Assembly (NCBI RefSeq): GCF_900095825.1
Contig: NZ_LT608315.1
Span: 636,673 to 691,371 of the forward strand
Reading direction: 5' to 3'
Length of the DNA: 54,699 bases
Source of the DNA: Acidaminococcus massiliensis
GTDB lineage: Bacteria; Bacillota; Negativicutes; Acidaminococcales; Acidaminococcaceae
Below, piece after piece: positions 1 through 9,295 of this stretch (positions are counted from its first letter, which is position 1; every line of letters begins with the position of its first letter). The position numbers and the translations under genes are program-made. A model generated the notes under the pieces. That model did not search any database, was not told the DNA's origin, and was given only the letters and a program-made list of their open reading frames with translations.

Positions 1-1
1 T

Positions 2-3000
2 TCCGTCACCGCCGGGACCGTGGTCATGGGCAGCCAGGCCGATGGCAGTGACGCCACCCAGACTGGAGATTTTGTCACCGGCCTGGACAATAAGACTTGG
101 ACCGTGGGGACCACCAAAGCCGTCAGCGGCCGGGCGGCTACGGAAGACCAGCTGCAGAGCGTGGCTACGGTGGTGGACACCAACCGGACGAAAATTGCTG
201 CCAATACGGCGGACATTGCCAAAGGGCTGAACTTCACCACCAACACTGCTGATGCCAGCGATACTACGGGTTACAAAGTAGTGAACAAGGCCCTGGGGGA
301 TACGGTATCCATCAAGGCCCATGATGCCCAGAGCGGCCATACTTACAAGACGGACAACCTGACTACTTCTATCGATGACAGCGGGAACATCACCATTGCC
401 ATGGATACCCAGCTGACGGCGGACAAGATCACCGTGGGGACGGGGAGCAACGCCCTGACTTTGGATGGGTCCAATGGTACCCTGACCACCGGCTCTTCCG
501 CTCTGAACGGCACCGGGCTCACCATCACCGATGGTCCCAGCCTCACCACCAGCGGCATCAGCGGCGGCAGCCAGCAGATCACCAAAGTGGCCAGCGGAGC
601 CAGCGGAGTGGATACGGCCGGGAAAGCCGTCTATGGGACGACGGACAACGCTGCCAACATCGGCGATGTGAAGACCATCGCCGCCCAGATGGTGACGGTG
701 AGCAAGGACAGCACCAAGAACAATACGAAAGTCACCAAGACCACCAAGACGGATGGCACCGTGGATTATGAAGTGGCCCTGAACGATACCCTGACATTAG
801 GGGATAACAGCTATGCCGTACTCAACGGCACGGCCGGGACCCTGTCTTTGGGGAACCTGCTGTTCCTGGACGGGAGCAATGGATATGGCACCATCGGGAG
901 TCTCCATCTGGGGAATTATTCCGGTACGGACAGCTCCTGGACCCTGACAGACAACAAGAATGGAACCGTGGCGGCAGGCACCTATCTCACCGGCCTTACC
1001 AATACTGCCTGGACCACTGCGGACCCCACCTATGTGAGCGGCCGGGCGGCCACGGAAGATGAACTGGCAGCCGTTTCCTCTACGGTGAACACGGGCTGGA
1101 ATGCCCAGGTGGATGGGATCACCCTGAAAGCAGTCACCCCTGCCAGCAATCTGAACTTTGCCGCCGGGGACAATATGCAGCTGACCGGCAGCGGCAGCAC
1201 CATCACCATCGCCACCCAGCCCGATGTGGACTTTACCACCGTCCGGGTGGGCGGTACCAAGGGCACCGACGGCACCTATACGGGGGGCATCTACATGGGC
1301 AGCCAGGCCGGCGGGGGAGCCAACAGCGGCACGGGATTCTATATCACCGGGCTGTCCAACACCAACTGGGATGCGGACAATATCGTGGGCAACCGGGCGG
1401 CCACGGAAGCCCAGCTGAAAGCCGCCATCAATGACGTGAATGAAGGGACGGTGGCCAACGACAACTATGTGACGGATGGGTCAGTCACCGATGATACAGC
1501 CAATCCCGGTTCCATGACAGCCTCTCTGACCATGCGGAACAAGAATAAGGTGAACATTTCCGGCCTCCACGATTACTATGTGACCGGGGGCAGTGTTTCC
1601 ACGACTGCAACTACGGCAGATGATGGAACTACATCTACTGCCGCTACCCTGACCCTGAACAAAAACAATGGCACCAGCGTGGATGTGGATCTGTCCAGCC
1701 TGTCCAACATGGATTACCATCTGGTGGAAAATTCTGCTTCCGGTTCCAATGGAGCTTATTCCGTGGACGCCAACGGGGATGTGAAGCTCACCGTGGCCAG
1801 TCCTACGGATACGGTGGGGAAGGAAATCACCATTTCCGGCCTGGCCAGCAAGACGGCATTGGAACAGGGCCTGACCTTTACCGCCAGCGCTCTGGCGGAC
1901 GGTGCCACATCCCTGACCCACACGGCCCAGCTGGGGGATACCATCGGTATTTACGGTGGGACCAAACAGGACGGCCATACTTACAATACCAACAACATCA
2001 CCACCACCATCAGCGATAAAGGGGATATCCGGGTGCTCCTGGACGACAACTTGACGGCCACCAGTCTCACCGCCGGTTCCAAGACCACTGATGATGCCGC
2101 CGGAGTGGATGGCAGCGTCATGGCCACCGGCCAGGGCGGGGCCTATCTGAAAATGAACGGGGCGGATGGTTCCCTGCGCATGGGGGACGCCAGCGGGAAT
2201 TTCGCCGCCATGGTCCAGAACTATGGGGGACCCAAATTCCTAGACAGCACCGCGGCCGGTTCTCCCCGGATCCAGTACTGGGCCGCTAGCGCCGGCCAGA
2301 CGGAAAGCGACGCTTCCCAGACCCTCTATACCCTGGCGACCCTCAATGATGGGCTCCAGCTGGCGGGGGACAGCGGTACCGGATCTGTGGCTTTGGACAA
2401 GACCCTGACAGTCACAGGCGGGGCCACAGCTTCTTCTGACCTTTCTTCCGGCAGCAATATCGGAGTGACGGCTTCCGGCAGCACTCTCCAGCTCCAGCTG
2501 GCCAAGAAGCTCACCGGGCTCACTTCTATTTCCCTGGGGAATGACCTGGTGCTGGGGAACCAGGCTAGCGGCTCGGCCACCGGGGATTACCTCACCGGGC
2601 TGGACAACACCACTTGGAGCGGTACGCCGGTGAGCGGCCGGGCGGCTACGGAAGACCAGCTGAAATTGGTCAGCGACAGCCTCAGTGAGGGGACGAAATC
2701 CACCGGGGGCTTTGGCCTTACGGCGGATGTGGCGGACAGTACCACCAGCAGTCAAGATGTGAAGCAGAGTTTGGGCAAGACCATCAAGATCACCGCAGAA
2801 GATGATGACAACCTGACCACCACGGCGGATGCCACCAATACGGCTATCAAGCTGTCCCTCAGCAAGAATCTGAAGCTGACTTCCGCCGCCTATACAGATA
2901 CAGCGGGGAACAACACCACGGTAACTGGCACGGGGATCACCATTGCCAAGGCCGGTTCCACGGACGCAGGAAAAGTATCCCTGACCACCGCCGGACTGGA

Positions 3001-6000
3001 CAACGGTGGCAACCAGATCGTGGATGTAGCCAGCGGTCTGGGAGGCACAGAACTGGCCAAAGCTGCCGGGGAAACCCTGAACCATGCGGCTACCATCGGA
3101 GACCTCCAGGCGGCGGCCAAAGGGGTGACGGACAGTTCTGATACCAAGGGACTGAACTTCGTGGGGAATAGCAACCCTGTGGACAGCACCACTGGCAGTA
3201 CAGCGGCTCTCCACGCCAATCTGGGAGGCACCGTATCCATCCTGGGGACGGGCACCGATGAGGATGGTAACTATTCCGGCCGGAACGTAAAGGTGATCAA
3301 CAAGAATAACGCCCTCTATGTGGAACTGGACAAAGACCTGGAAGTCCGGTCCCTCCAAGCAGGGTATGGGGAAAGCGGCAATAATGTCCAGGGCCAGCTG
3401 CTGCTTTATGGAGCCGACAACGACGGAACCTATTCCAATCTGATCCTGGAAAGCCAGTATATGGACGGGAAACCCTACCTGACCAATACCACGACCAATG
3501 GGAACAAGCGGCTTGTCTATAAAGAAGGTGAAGACAGCACAACTGTCCATACCGTAGCCACCATGAGCGATGGCCTGAAGTTCAGCGATGACAACGGCAG
3601 TACAGCGGCGGTGACCCTGGGCAGCACGCTTGCAGTCACTGGCGGTGCCGCCCAAGAGAAGCTGGCCAAAGACGCCAACGGAAACCTGATCACCGGGAAC
3701 ATCGGTGTGGTGGCAGCAGAGAATGCCGACGGCACCAGCGGCAGCTTGGCCCTCCAGCTGGCTAAGGATATCAACTTGGGGAGCCAGGGCAGCCTGACGG
3801 CGGACAAGACCAAAGTGGGATACCAGACAGCCACTACCAAGGTGAACCAGTCTGCTGAAACCGGGGATTATGTCACCGGCCTCACCAACACTACCTGGAG
3901 CGGTACCGATTATGTCTCCGGCCGGGCGGCTACGGAAGACCAGCTGAATGTGCTGAGCACCCAGTTGAAAGACAATCTGGCCAACAGCACCTACAGCATC
4001 ACCGCCGGAGGTTCTGGAAATACAGGTACGGATACGGTGACGGCCAAATTGGGGACCGGCACCATCCGGATCTTCGGGGATGCCCCGGTAGTGACCAGCG
4101 GCGGTGACGGGGATGGTTGGGACCGGAGCAAGGCCAACATCCTCACCAAGGTGAAATATGACAGTGCCAACAACAGTTATGTTTCTGTGGAACTCCAAGA
4201 TCATCTGGAAGTGGGGGTCCATCAGGTCACCGATGCCAGCGGCAATGTGACCACGGAAGGTGTGGACGGGACCATGCAGTTCAAGGGTTCCGGCAGTTCA
4301 GAAGTGAACATCAGCGGGGACAATGGCATCACCCTGACCCATATCCGGTCCGACGGCAACCCGGCCGCTTCCAGCGTCCGGATCACCGGTCCCAGCGAAA
4401 GCGATGGGAAAGAACTGAACGGAGCCATGTCCATCACCACCTTTAACCAGACTGCTAAAACCACTGATTCGGCAGCCAGTATCTACGGGGAAAGCGGGGA
4501 AGGGCATCTGTACCTGAATACGGTGAACCCGGGAGAAGGCCAGGGGAATGCGGCCGGTCTGGGGGCTTCTGCCGATGTGGTGGCCCAGTACGGGGCAGCC
4601 AGCCTGGATGCAGAGAAAAATGACAGCCCCAGCTCCGGCGGCGCTGCCGGGACACCCATCATGACCCGGCTCACCTATACGGACCAGAGCGGCAAGACCC
4701 ATCAGGCGGCCACCATGGATGATGGTCTGCTCCTTACCGGGGACAGCGGCACCGTGACCCGCCTCCTGAACAGCACTTTGAAACTGTCGGGAGGGGTAAC
4801 AGATAAAGACAAACTATCTGACGGGGCCAATCTGGGCGTGGTGGCCAATGCAGCCGGTGACGGGTTCGACATCAAACTGGCCAAAGATCTGACCGGGCTT
4901 GACTCCATCACCCTGAACGGCGGGCTGAAGATCAGCGGCAGCACGGCCGGGGCCAATACCATCACCGGATTGTCCAATACCACCTGGAACGGAACGGCAG
5001 TATCCGGCCGGGCGGCTACGGAAGACCAGCTCCAGGCGGCGGTGGCCGGTGTCACCGATGCCTCCAAAGGCGGCGGTTTCGGACTCACCGATGATGCAGG
5101 GAAGGCCGCCAAGGCAGACCTGGGCGGCACGGTAGGTATCCATGGGGACCGTAATATTACTACGTCTGTTTCCTCTGATGGCAAGTCCATCAATGTCGGC
5201 CTGAACAAGGATGTGGATTTAGGAAATGACGGTTCCATCAAGGCCGGAGGCGTAACCATAGACAGCTCCGGCATCGATGCGGGGAGCAAGAACATCACCA
5301 ATGTGAAGAGCGGCATCATCAATCACGATGCCAGCGACAATACCAACGCCGCCAACATCGGTGATGTGAAGAGTATTGCCAGTGATGCAGCCAATGCGGC
5401 GGTATCCGGGGGCCGGGTCTTCCAGGGAGATGACGGGGCGGACAATAAGGTCACGGTGACCATGGGGACAGCCCTGAAGCTTACCGGAGGCCAGACAGAT
5501 ACCGCGAAACTGACCGATGGGAACATCGGAGTGGTGAAGAACGCCGATGGGGACGGACTGGATATCAAGCTGTCCAAGGAGCTGACGGGGTTGACCAGCG
5601 TCACCGCAGGAAACAGCACCCTGAACAACGAGGGCCTTACCGTCAATAACAGTGCCGGATCCGCTGGGACCACCGTAACCGGAAGCGGCATCAAGATCGC
5701 GGCCAACGGGGAGAATACCCATGCAGTGGAAATCAGCAACAGCAACGTCTCCCTGGGCGGCCAGCAGATCCATGATGTGGCGGCGGGGACGAAACCCACC
5801 GATGCGGTGAATGTGAGCCAGCTGGGCGGTGTGGTCAGCGGTGTCAGCAATGCCATCACCCGCCTGGACAGCCGGGTAGACCGGGTGGGAGCCGGTGCCT
5901 CTGCCCTGGCAGCCCTCCATCCTCTGGAATATGACCCTGAGGACAAACTGAACTTCGCCGCCGGTTTCGGTCATTACCGGAGCGCCAATGCGGCGGCTAT

Positions 6001-6283
6001 CGGGGCTTTCTACCAGCCCACGGAAAGCGTCCGCGTCAATGTGGGCGGCAGCTTCGGCGGCGGGGAGAACATGGTGAATGCCGGGGTGACCTTCTCTCTG
6101 GATCCCCAGCGGCGGGACCGGTTCCAGAGCCGGATCGCCCTGATACGGACGGTCCAGCAGCTGCGCAGCGACAACGAAACCCTGCGCCAGGACAACCAGA
6201 AGGTCCATGCCCAGCTGGATGCCATGAACGACCGGCTGAACCAATTGTCGGCCCTGGTGGAACAGCTGAGTGCAAAGAAGTAA
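2..6283 (+). CDS. Trimeric autotransporter adhesin (YadA family), 5'-truncated
   Basis: Surface adhesin whose 5' end lies outside the window; the frame is open to the first bases, so at least about 2,090 residues are present. The passenger is rich in Gly, Thr, Ser, Asn and Asp, as in left-handed parallel beta-roll heads. Six copies of a module with TGLxNTxW followed by GRAATEDQL occur (about 70-150, 985-1070, 1339-1416, 2590-2660, 3862-3945 and 4963-5032). They resemble Trp-ring/neck connectors of these adhesins. Near the end NVSQLGG (about 5808) starts a stalk, and the anchor region (AALHPLEYDPEDKLNFAAG, then alternating beta strands) ends around FSLDPQRR at about 6115. Unusually, about 55 residues of heptad-like coiled coil follow the anchor. 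Trimer assembly, Sec export and outer-membrane anchoring are family knowledge. The ligand cannot be inferred. Confidence 0.9.
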   Translation, partial: SVTAGTVVMGSQADGSDATQTGDFVTGLDNKTWTVGTTKAVSGRAATEDQLQSVATVVDTNRTKIAANTADIAKGLNFTTNTADASDTTGYKVVNKALGDTVSIKAHDAQSGHTYKTDNLTTSIDDSGNITIAMDTQLTADKITVGTGSNALTLDGSNGTLTTGSSALNGTGLTITDGPSLTTSGISGGSQQITKVASGASGVDTAGKAVYGTTDNAANIGDVKTIAAQMVTVSKDSTKNNTKVTKTTKTDGTVDYEVALNDTLTLGDNSYAVLNGTAGTLSLGNLLFLDGSNGYGTIGSLHLGNYSGTDSSWTLTDNKNGTVAAGTYLTGLTNTAWTTADPTYVSGRAATEDELAAVSSTVNTGWNAQVDGITLKAVTPASNLNFAAGDNMQLTGSGSTITIATQPDVDFTTVRVGGTKGTDGTYTGGIYMGSQAGGGANSGTGFYITGLSNTNWDADNIVGNRAATEAQLKAAINDVNEGTVANDNYVTDGSVTDDTANPGSMTASLTMRNKNKVNISGLHDYYVTGGSVSTTATTADDGTTSTAATLTLNKNNGTSVDVDLSSLSNMDYHLVENSASGSNGAYSVDANGDVKLTVASPTDTVGKEITISGLASKTALEQGLTFTASALADGATSLTHTAQLGDTIGIYGGTKQDGHTYNTNNITTTISDKGDIRVLLDDNLTATSLTAGSKTTDDAAGVDGSVMATGQGGAYLKMNGADGSLRMGDASGNFAAMVQNYGGPKFLDSTAAGSPRIQYWAASAGQTESDASQTLYTLATLNDGLQLAGDSGTGSVALDKTLTVTGGATASSDLSSGSNIGVTASGSTLQLQLAKKLTGLTSISLGNDLVLGNQASGSATGDYLTGLDNTTWSGTPVSGRAATEDQLKLVSDSLSEGTKSTGGFGLTADVADSTTSSQDVKQSLGKTIKITAEDDDNLTTTADATNTAIKLSLSKNLKLTSAAYTDTAGNNTTVTGTGITIAKAGSTDAGKVSLTTAGLDNGGNQIVDVASGLGGTELAKAAGETLNHAATIGDLQAAAKGVTDSSDTKGLNFVGNSNPVDSTTGSTAALHANLGGTVSILGTGTDEDGNYSGRNVKVINKNNALYVELDKDLEVRSLQAGYGESGNNVQGQLLLYGADNDGTYSNLILESQYMDGKPYLTNTTTNGNKRLVYKEGEDSTTVHTVATMSDGLKFSDDNGSTAAVTLGSTLAVTGGAAQEKLAKDANGNLITGNIGVVAAENADGTSGSLALQLAKDINLGSQGSLTADKTKVGYQTATTKVNQSAETGDYVTGLTNTTWSGTDYVSGRAATEDQLNVLSTQLKDNLANSTYSITAGGSGNTGTDTVTAKLGTGTIRIFGDAPVVTSGGDGDGWDRSKANILTKVKYDSANNSYVSVELQDHLEVGVHQVTDASGNVTTEGVDGTMQFKGSGSSEVNISGDNGITLTHIRSDGNPAASSVRITGPSESDGKELNGAMSITTFNQTAKTTDSAASIYGESGEGHLYLNTVNPGEGQGNAAGLGASADVVAQYGAASLDAEKNDSPSSGGAAGTPIMTRLTYTDQSGKTHQAATMDDGLLLTGDSGTVTRLLNSTLKLSGGVTDKDKLSDGANLGVVANAAGDGFDIKLAKDLTGLDSITLNGGLKISGSTAGANTITGLSNTTWNGTAVSGRAATEDQLQAAVAGVTDASKGGGFGLTDDAGKAAKADLGGTVGIHGDRNITTSVSSDGKSINVGLNKDVDLGNDGSIKAGGVTIDSSGIDAGSKNITNVKSGIINHDASDNTNAANIGDVKSIASDAANAAVSGGRVFQGDDGADNKVTVTMGTALKLTGGQTDTAKLTDGNIGVVKNADGDGLDIKLSKELTGLTSVTAGNSTLNNEGLTVNNSAGSAGTTVTGSGIKIAANGENTHAVEISNSNVSLGGQQIHDVAAGTKPTDAVNVSQLGGVVSGVSNAITRLDSRVDRVGAGASALAALHPLEYDPEDKLNFAAGFGHYRSANAAAIGAFYQPTESVRVNVGGSFGGGENMVNAGVTFSLDPQRRDRFQSRIALIRTVQQLRSDNETLRQDNQKVHAQLDAMNDRLNQLSALVEQLSAKK

Positions 6284-6310
6284 GAGATTGTCGGCGGCCA
6301 GCGGCCGAAG

Positions 6311-6348
6311 GAAAGGACCCGCCCTTTTTGGGGACGGGTCCTTTTTTT
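6311..6348 (+). terminator. Rho-independent terminator of the adhesin gene
   Basis: AAAGGACCCG (6312-6321) pairs with CGGGTCCTTT (6335-6344) and runs into a T tract. It is preceded by a GCGGCCGAAGGA motif that recurs before other terminators in the window. Confidence 0.85.
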
Positions 6349-6731
6349 ATGGGATAAGACTGTACAGGGCGGGCGGACCGGGAGACACGGCTGCCCAGAG
6401 GGCAAATCCGTCCAAAGCCGGCGGAGCCGGCCTCCACAACGATGAACGACAAATGATGGACCATTTACCCCCGCCCCTAATTCCGCCCCAAAATCTTCAC
6501 CCATCTTTCTTTTATCCATGTTATAATAATTTATTATCCCGGTTGATACTGGAGTAAGGTATCTGAGATCTGATTTCAATGCGGCTTTGGGGACGTGGAT
6601 TAGGCCGTTCCCAAAGATCGGGCGCTCTGCCATGCTCATGTTTACACAGCTTCCTAATAGGCGAAATGCTCCGGGGAAAATTTACGAAGGCCCATAGGAT
6701 TTATGGAGCCGGAGAAGGGAGCCATTTTACA
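6349..6731. other. Intergenic region with extended -10 promoter
   Basis: This gap of about 380 bp holds no convincing gene. A GC-rich first half (6365-6450) looks like a decayed intergenic repeat. An extended -10 (TGTTATAAT, TATAAT at 6522-6527) lies about 200 bp before the small gene at 6732, implying a long leader. I recognise no riboswitch class in that leader. Confidence 0.5.
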
Positions 6732-7025
6732 ATGGAAAGAGAAGATTGGATCAAAACGGGTTTGGTTGCTGGAGGCGCTGTACTGGGCCTTCTGGGAGAA
6801 CGGGTGGTCAAATCCAAGCTGGTGAAGAAAGCCCTGGTCAAGACTACCGCTGCGGCCCTGCGGGTGCAGAAATGCGCTGCGGAAAGCTCTGCTTCCCTCC
6901 AGGCACAGGCTGACGATATCGTAGCTGCTGCCAAGGAAGAAAACCAGAAGCTGGAAGACGCGGAAGCTGCAGAGAAAGCCAAGGAAGAAGCGGCTGCTGC
7001 CGTTGTTGAAGACCAGGCCAAATAA
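6732..7025 (+). CDS. Small membrane-anchored coiled-coil protein, DUF6110-like
   Basis: A 97-residue protein. Residues about 8-25 form one short hydrophobic, Gly-rich segment (GLVAGGAVLGLLG). A basic stretch follows, then a long Ala/Glu/Lys helix likely to form a coiled coil (about 50-95). I chose the start at 6732 because GGAGAAGGGA lies just upstream and the N-terminus is compact; the frame is open further upstream without homology-like content. Its gene is 33 bp before a P1B-type ATPase. Small DUF6110 proteins with this architecture (TTAAALR-like central motif) often neighbour such ATPases, so an accessory role in metal transport is inferred, not shown. Confidence 0.7.
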   Translation: MEREDWIKTGLVAGGAVLGLLGERVVKSKLVKKALVKTTAAALRVQKCAAESSASLQAQADDIVAAAKEENQKLEDAEAAEKAKEEAAAAVVEDQAK

Positions 7026-7058
7026 GCTCTTTTCTTTAGAGAAAGGAGCAGAAGCCTT

Positions 7059-9173
7059 ATGAAATTCCAAATTCAACATGAAACAGCCGGCCGTCTCCGG
7101 GTCCGCTGCCTGGCCCAGGAGGGACGGATGGTCCGTTCCTTCAGCCTGGAACAGGGTGCGGCCATCCTGGGCGGTCTGGAACGGGTCCCCGGGATCCGGA
7201 AGGTAAAGCTGTATTCCGGCGCTGCCGGGATCGCTGTCCTGTACCGGCCCGATGACCTGGGGAAAGTCTGGGAAGGGATCCTCCAGGCCCTGGCCCGGCT
7301 GAACATGAACGATCCGGAACTGCGGAAAGCCACCAAGGAAAAAGCCGGAGCCCTGATGCTGAATCGGCAGTACCGGAACCGGCTGCTGACCCTCCTGGCC
7401 CGGCATTTTGCCTGCAAGTGGTTCCTGCCCCTGCCGATCCGGATGGCAAGAGGCTGGTACCATACCCTGGGCTTCATCCGCCTGGGACTGAAATCCCTGC
7501 GCCACGGCCGGCTGGATGTGCCGGTACTGGATGCCACGGCCATTACGGCGGCCATGCTCCAGAAGGACATCAGCACCGCCGGTTCCGTCATGCTGCTGCT
7601 GCGGATCGGGGAACTGCTGGAAGAATGGACTTACAAGAAATCCGTCCATGATCTGGCGGACAACATGTCCCTCCACATCGACACAGTGTGGAAAGTGGTG
7701 GATGGCACGGAAGTGGAAGTATCCCTGTCCGATGTGCAGGCCGGGGATCTGGTCAGCGTGAAGATGGGCAGCACCATCCCTCTGGATGGGGAAGTGGCCA
7801 AGGGCGACGCCATGGTGAACCAGGCCTCCATGACCGGGGAATCCATGCCCGTCCACAAGACACCGGGCCTGACGGTATACGCCGGCACCGTGGTGGAAGA
7901 CGGGGAAATCACCGTCCGGGTGAAAGGCGGGGCCGGCAGCAACCGGTATGACCGGATCGTGAAGATGATCCAGGATTCCGAAGCCTTCAAGTCCAACCTG
8001 GAAAGCCGGGCCAGCCATCTGGCAGACCGTCTGGTACCCTGGTGCCTGGGCGGGACCCTGCTCACCTATCTGCTGACCCGGAACCTGACCCGGGCCATGT
8101 CCATCCTGATGGTGGATTTCTCCTGTGCCCTGAAGCTTTCCATGCCTCTGGCGGTACTGTCCGCCATGCGGGAATGCAGCACCCACAAGATCACCGTCAA
8201 AGGGGGCAAATTCCTGGAAGCGGTGGCCCAGGCGGATACCATCGTCTTCGACAAGACCGGTACCCTGACCCTGGCCAAGCCAAAAGTGGCTGACGTACTC
8301 TGCTTCAACGGGTACGACCGGGCTACGGTGCTCCGGTATGCAGCCTGCCTGGAGGAACATTTCCCCCATTCCGTGGCCAACGCCATAGTGCGCCAGGCAG
8401 CGGACGAAGGGCTCACCCATGAAGAGATGCACAGCAAAGTGGAATACATCGTGGCCCACGGGATCGCCTCCCGGGTGGATGGGAAACGGATCGTGATCGG
8501 ATCCGGCCATTTCATCTTCGACGACGAGAAATGTGTGATCCCTGCAGGGGAAGAAGCCTTGTACGAAAGCCGTCCGGAAGAATATTCCCATATCTATATG
8601 GCCCTGGACGGGAAACTGGTGGCCATCATCTGCATCCAGGATCCTCTCCGGCCGGAAGCACCGGCAGTGCTCCGGGAACTGCGGAAAGCCGGCTTCAAGC
8701 AGCTGGTGATGATGACCGGGGACAGCGAACGGACTGCGGCGGCAGTGGCGGCGAAAATCGGCGTGGACAAGTTCTACGCAGAGGTGCTGCCGGAAGACAA
8801 GGCCCGGTTCGTGAAAGAGGCCAAAGCCAGCGGCCACCGGGTGGTCATGGTGGGAGACGGGATCAACGACTCCCCGGCCCTGTCCGAAGCGGACGCCGGT
8901 GTGGCCATTGCCGAAGGGGCGGATATCGCTCGGGAAATCGCGGATATCACCATTTCGGCCCACGACCTGCGGCAGCTGGTGGTGCTGAAACAGATCAGCA
9001 CCCTGCTGATGAAGCGGGTGAACTTCAACTACGATTTTGTGGTATCTTTCAATGCAGGCCTGATCGGCCTGGGGGTGATGGGCATCCTGCCCCCGGCCAC
9101 CACAGCCCTGCTCCACAACGGATCGACCATAGCCATCAGTCTCCACAGCATGACGGATCTGATGGAAGCGTAA
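7059..9173 (+). CDS. Heavy-metal-type (P1B) P-type ATPase with non-canonical metal motif
   Basis: ATP-driven cation transporter of the inner membrane, 704 residues. An N-terminal HMA-like ferredoxin fold (HETAGRLRVR, residues 8-17) lacks the metal-binding CxxC. The actuator motif TGES is at about 259-262, the phosphorylation motif DKTGT at 398-402, and the hinge GDGINDSPALSEADAG near 605-620. The membrane motif that normally reads CPC/CPH/SPC is FSCALKLS here (Ser355-Cys356), so the conserved proline is missing. This type of ATPase is usually annotated as heavy-metal translocating; the metal is not predictable from motifs. AGAAAGGAGC precedes the ATG. It probably forms one transcript with the DUF6110-like gene. 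Confidence 0.9.
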   Translation: MKFQIQHETAGRLRVRCLAQEGRMVRSFSLEQGAAILGGLERVPGIRKVKLYSGAAGIAVLYRPDDLGKVWEGILQALARLNMNDPELRKATKEKAGALMLNRQYRNRLLTLLARHFACKWFLPLPIRMARGWYHTLGFIRLGLKSLRHGRLDVPVLDATAITAAMLQKDISTAGSVMLLLRIGELLEEWTYKKSVHDLADNMSLHIDTVWKVVDGTEVEVSLSDVQAGDLVSVKMGSTIPLDGEVAKGDAMVNQASMTGESMPVHKTPGLTVYAGTVVEDGEITVRVKGGAGSNRYDRIVKMIQDSEAFKSNLESRASHLADRLVPWCLGGTLLTYLLTRNLTRAMSILMVDFSCALKLSMPLAVLSAMRECSTHKITVKGGKFLEAVAQADTIVFDKTGTLTLAKPKVADVLCFNGYDRATVLRYAACLEEHFPHSVANAIVRQAADEGLTHEEMHSKVEYIVAHGIASRVDGKRIVIGSGHFIFDDEKCVIPAGEEALYESRPEEYSHIYMALDGKLVAIICIQDPLRPEAPAVLRELRKAGFKQLVMMTGDSERTAAAVAAKIGVDKFYAEVLPEDKARFVKEAKASGHRVVMVGDGINDSPALSEADAGVAIAEGADIAREIADITISAHDLRQLVVLKQISTLLMKRVNFNYDFVVSFNAGLIGLGVMGILPPATTALLHNGSTIAISLHSMTDLMEA

Positions 9174-9174
9174 A

Positions 9175-9295
9175 AAAAAAGGAGGCTGTTGCATGTGCAA
9201 CAGCCCCTTTTTGAGGTCTCGAGACTCGAGACCGAGCCGCTATGCGGCTCATGAGGCCGGGGTGTTGCACATAACGTGCAACACCCCCTTTTTTC
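9175..9295. repeat. Stack of four adjacent hairpins between convergent genes
   Basis: Four perfect inverted repeats lie head to tail. (1) GGCTGTTGC 9184-9192 / 9197-9205, with A8 before and T5 after, so it can terminate on both strands. (2) GGTCTCGAG 9215-9223 / 9225-9233 with a 1-nt centre. (3) GAGCCGC 9234-9240 / 9244-9250. (4) GGGGTGTTGCAC 9259-9270 / 9276-9287, followed by T6. Units 1 and 4 belong to the window-wide CTGTTGC-type hairpin family. They end the ATPase transcript (forward) and the TetR transcript (reverse). Confidence 0.85.

Noticed and set aside
2240-4222. Reverse-strand frame of 660 codons within the adhesin gene
   Set aside because: Arises from the repetitive, stop-poor composition of the adhesin; no protein features.
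6528-6731. Riboswitch before the DUF6110-like gene
   Set aside because: The 200-nt leader has no motif of the Mn, NiCo or other metal riboswitches that I know; left as an undefined leader.
6654-9200. Reverse-strand frame of 848 codons opposite the P-type ATPase
   Set aside because: Antisense shadow of a gene with clear DKTGT and TGES motifs.
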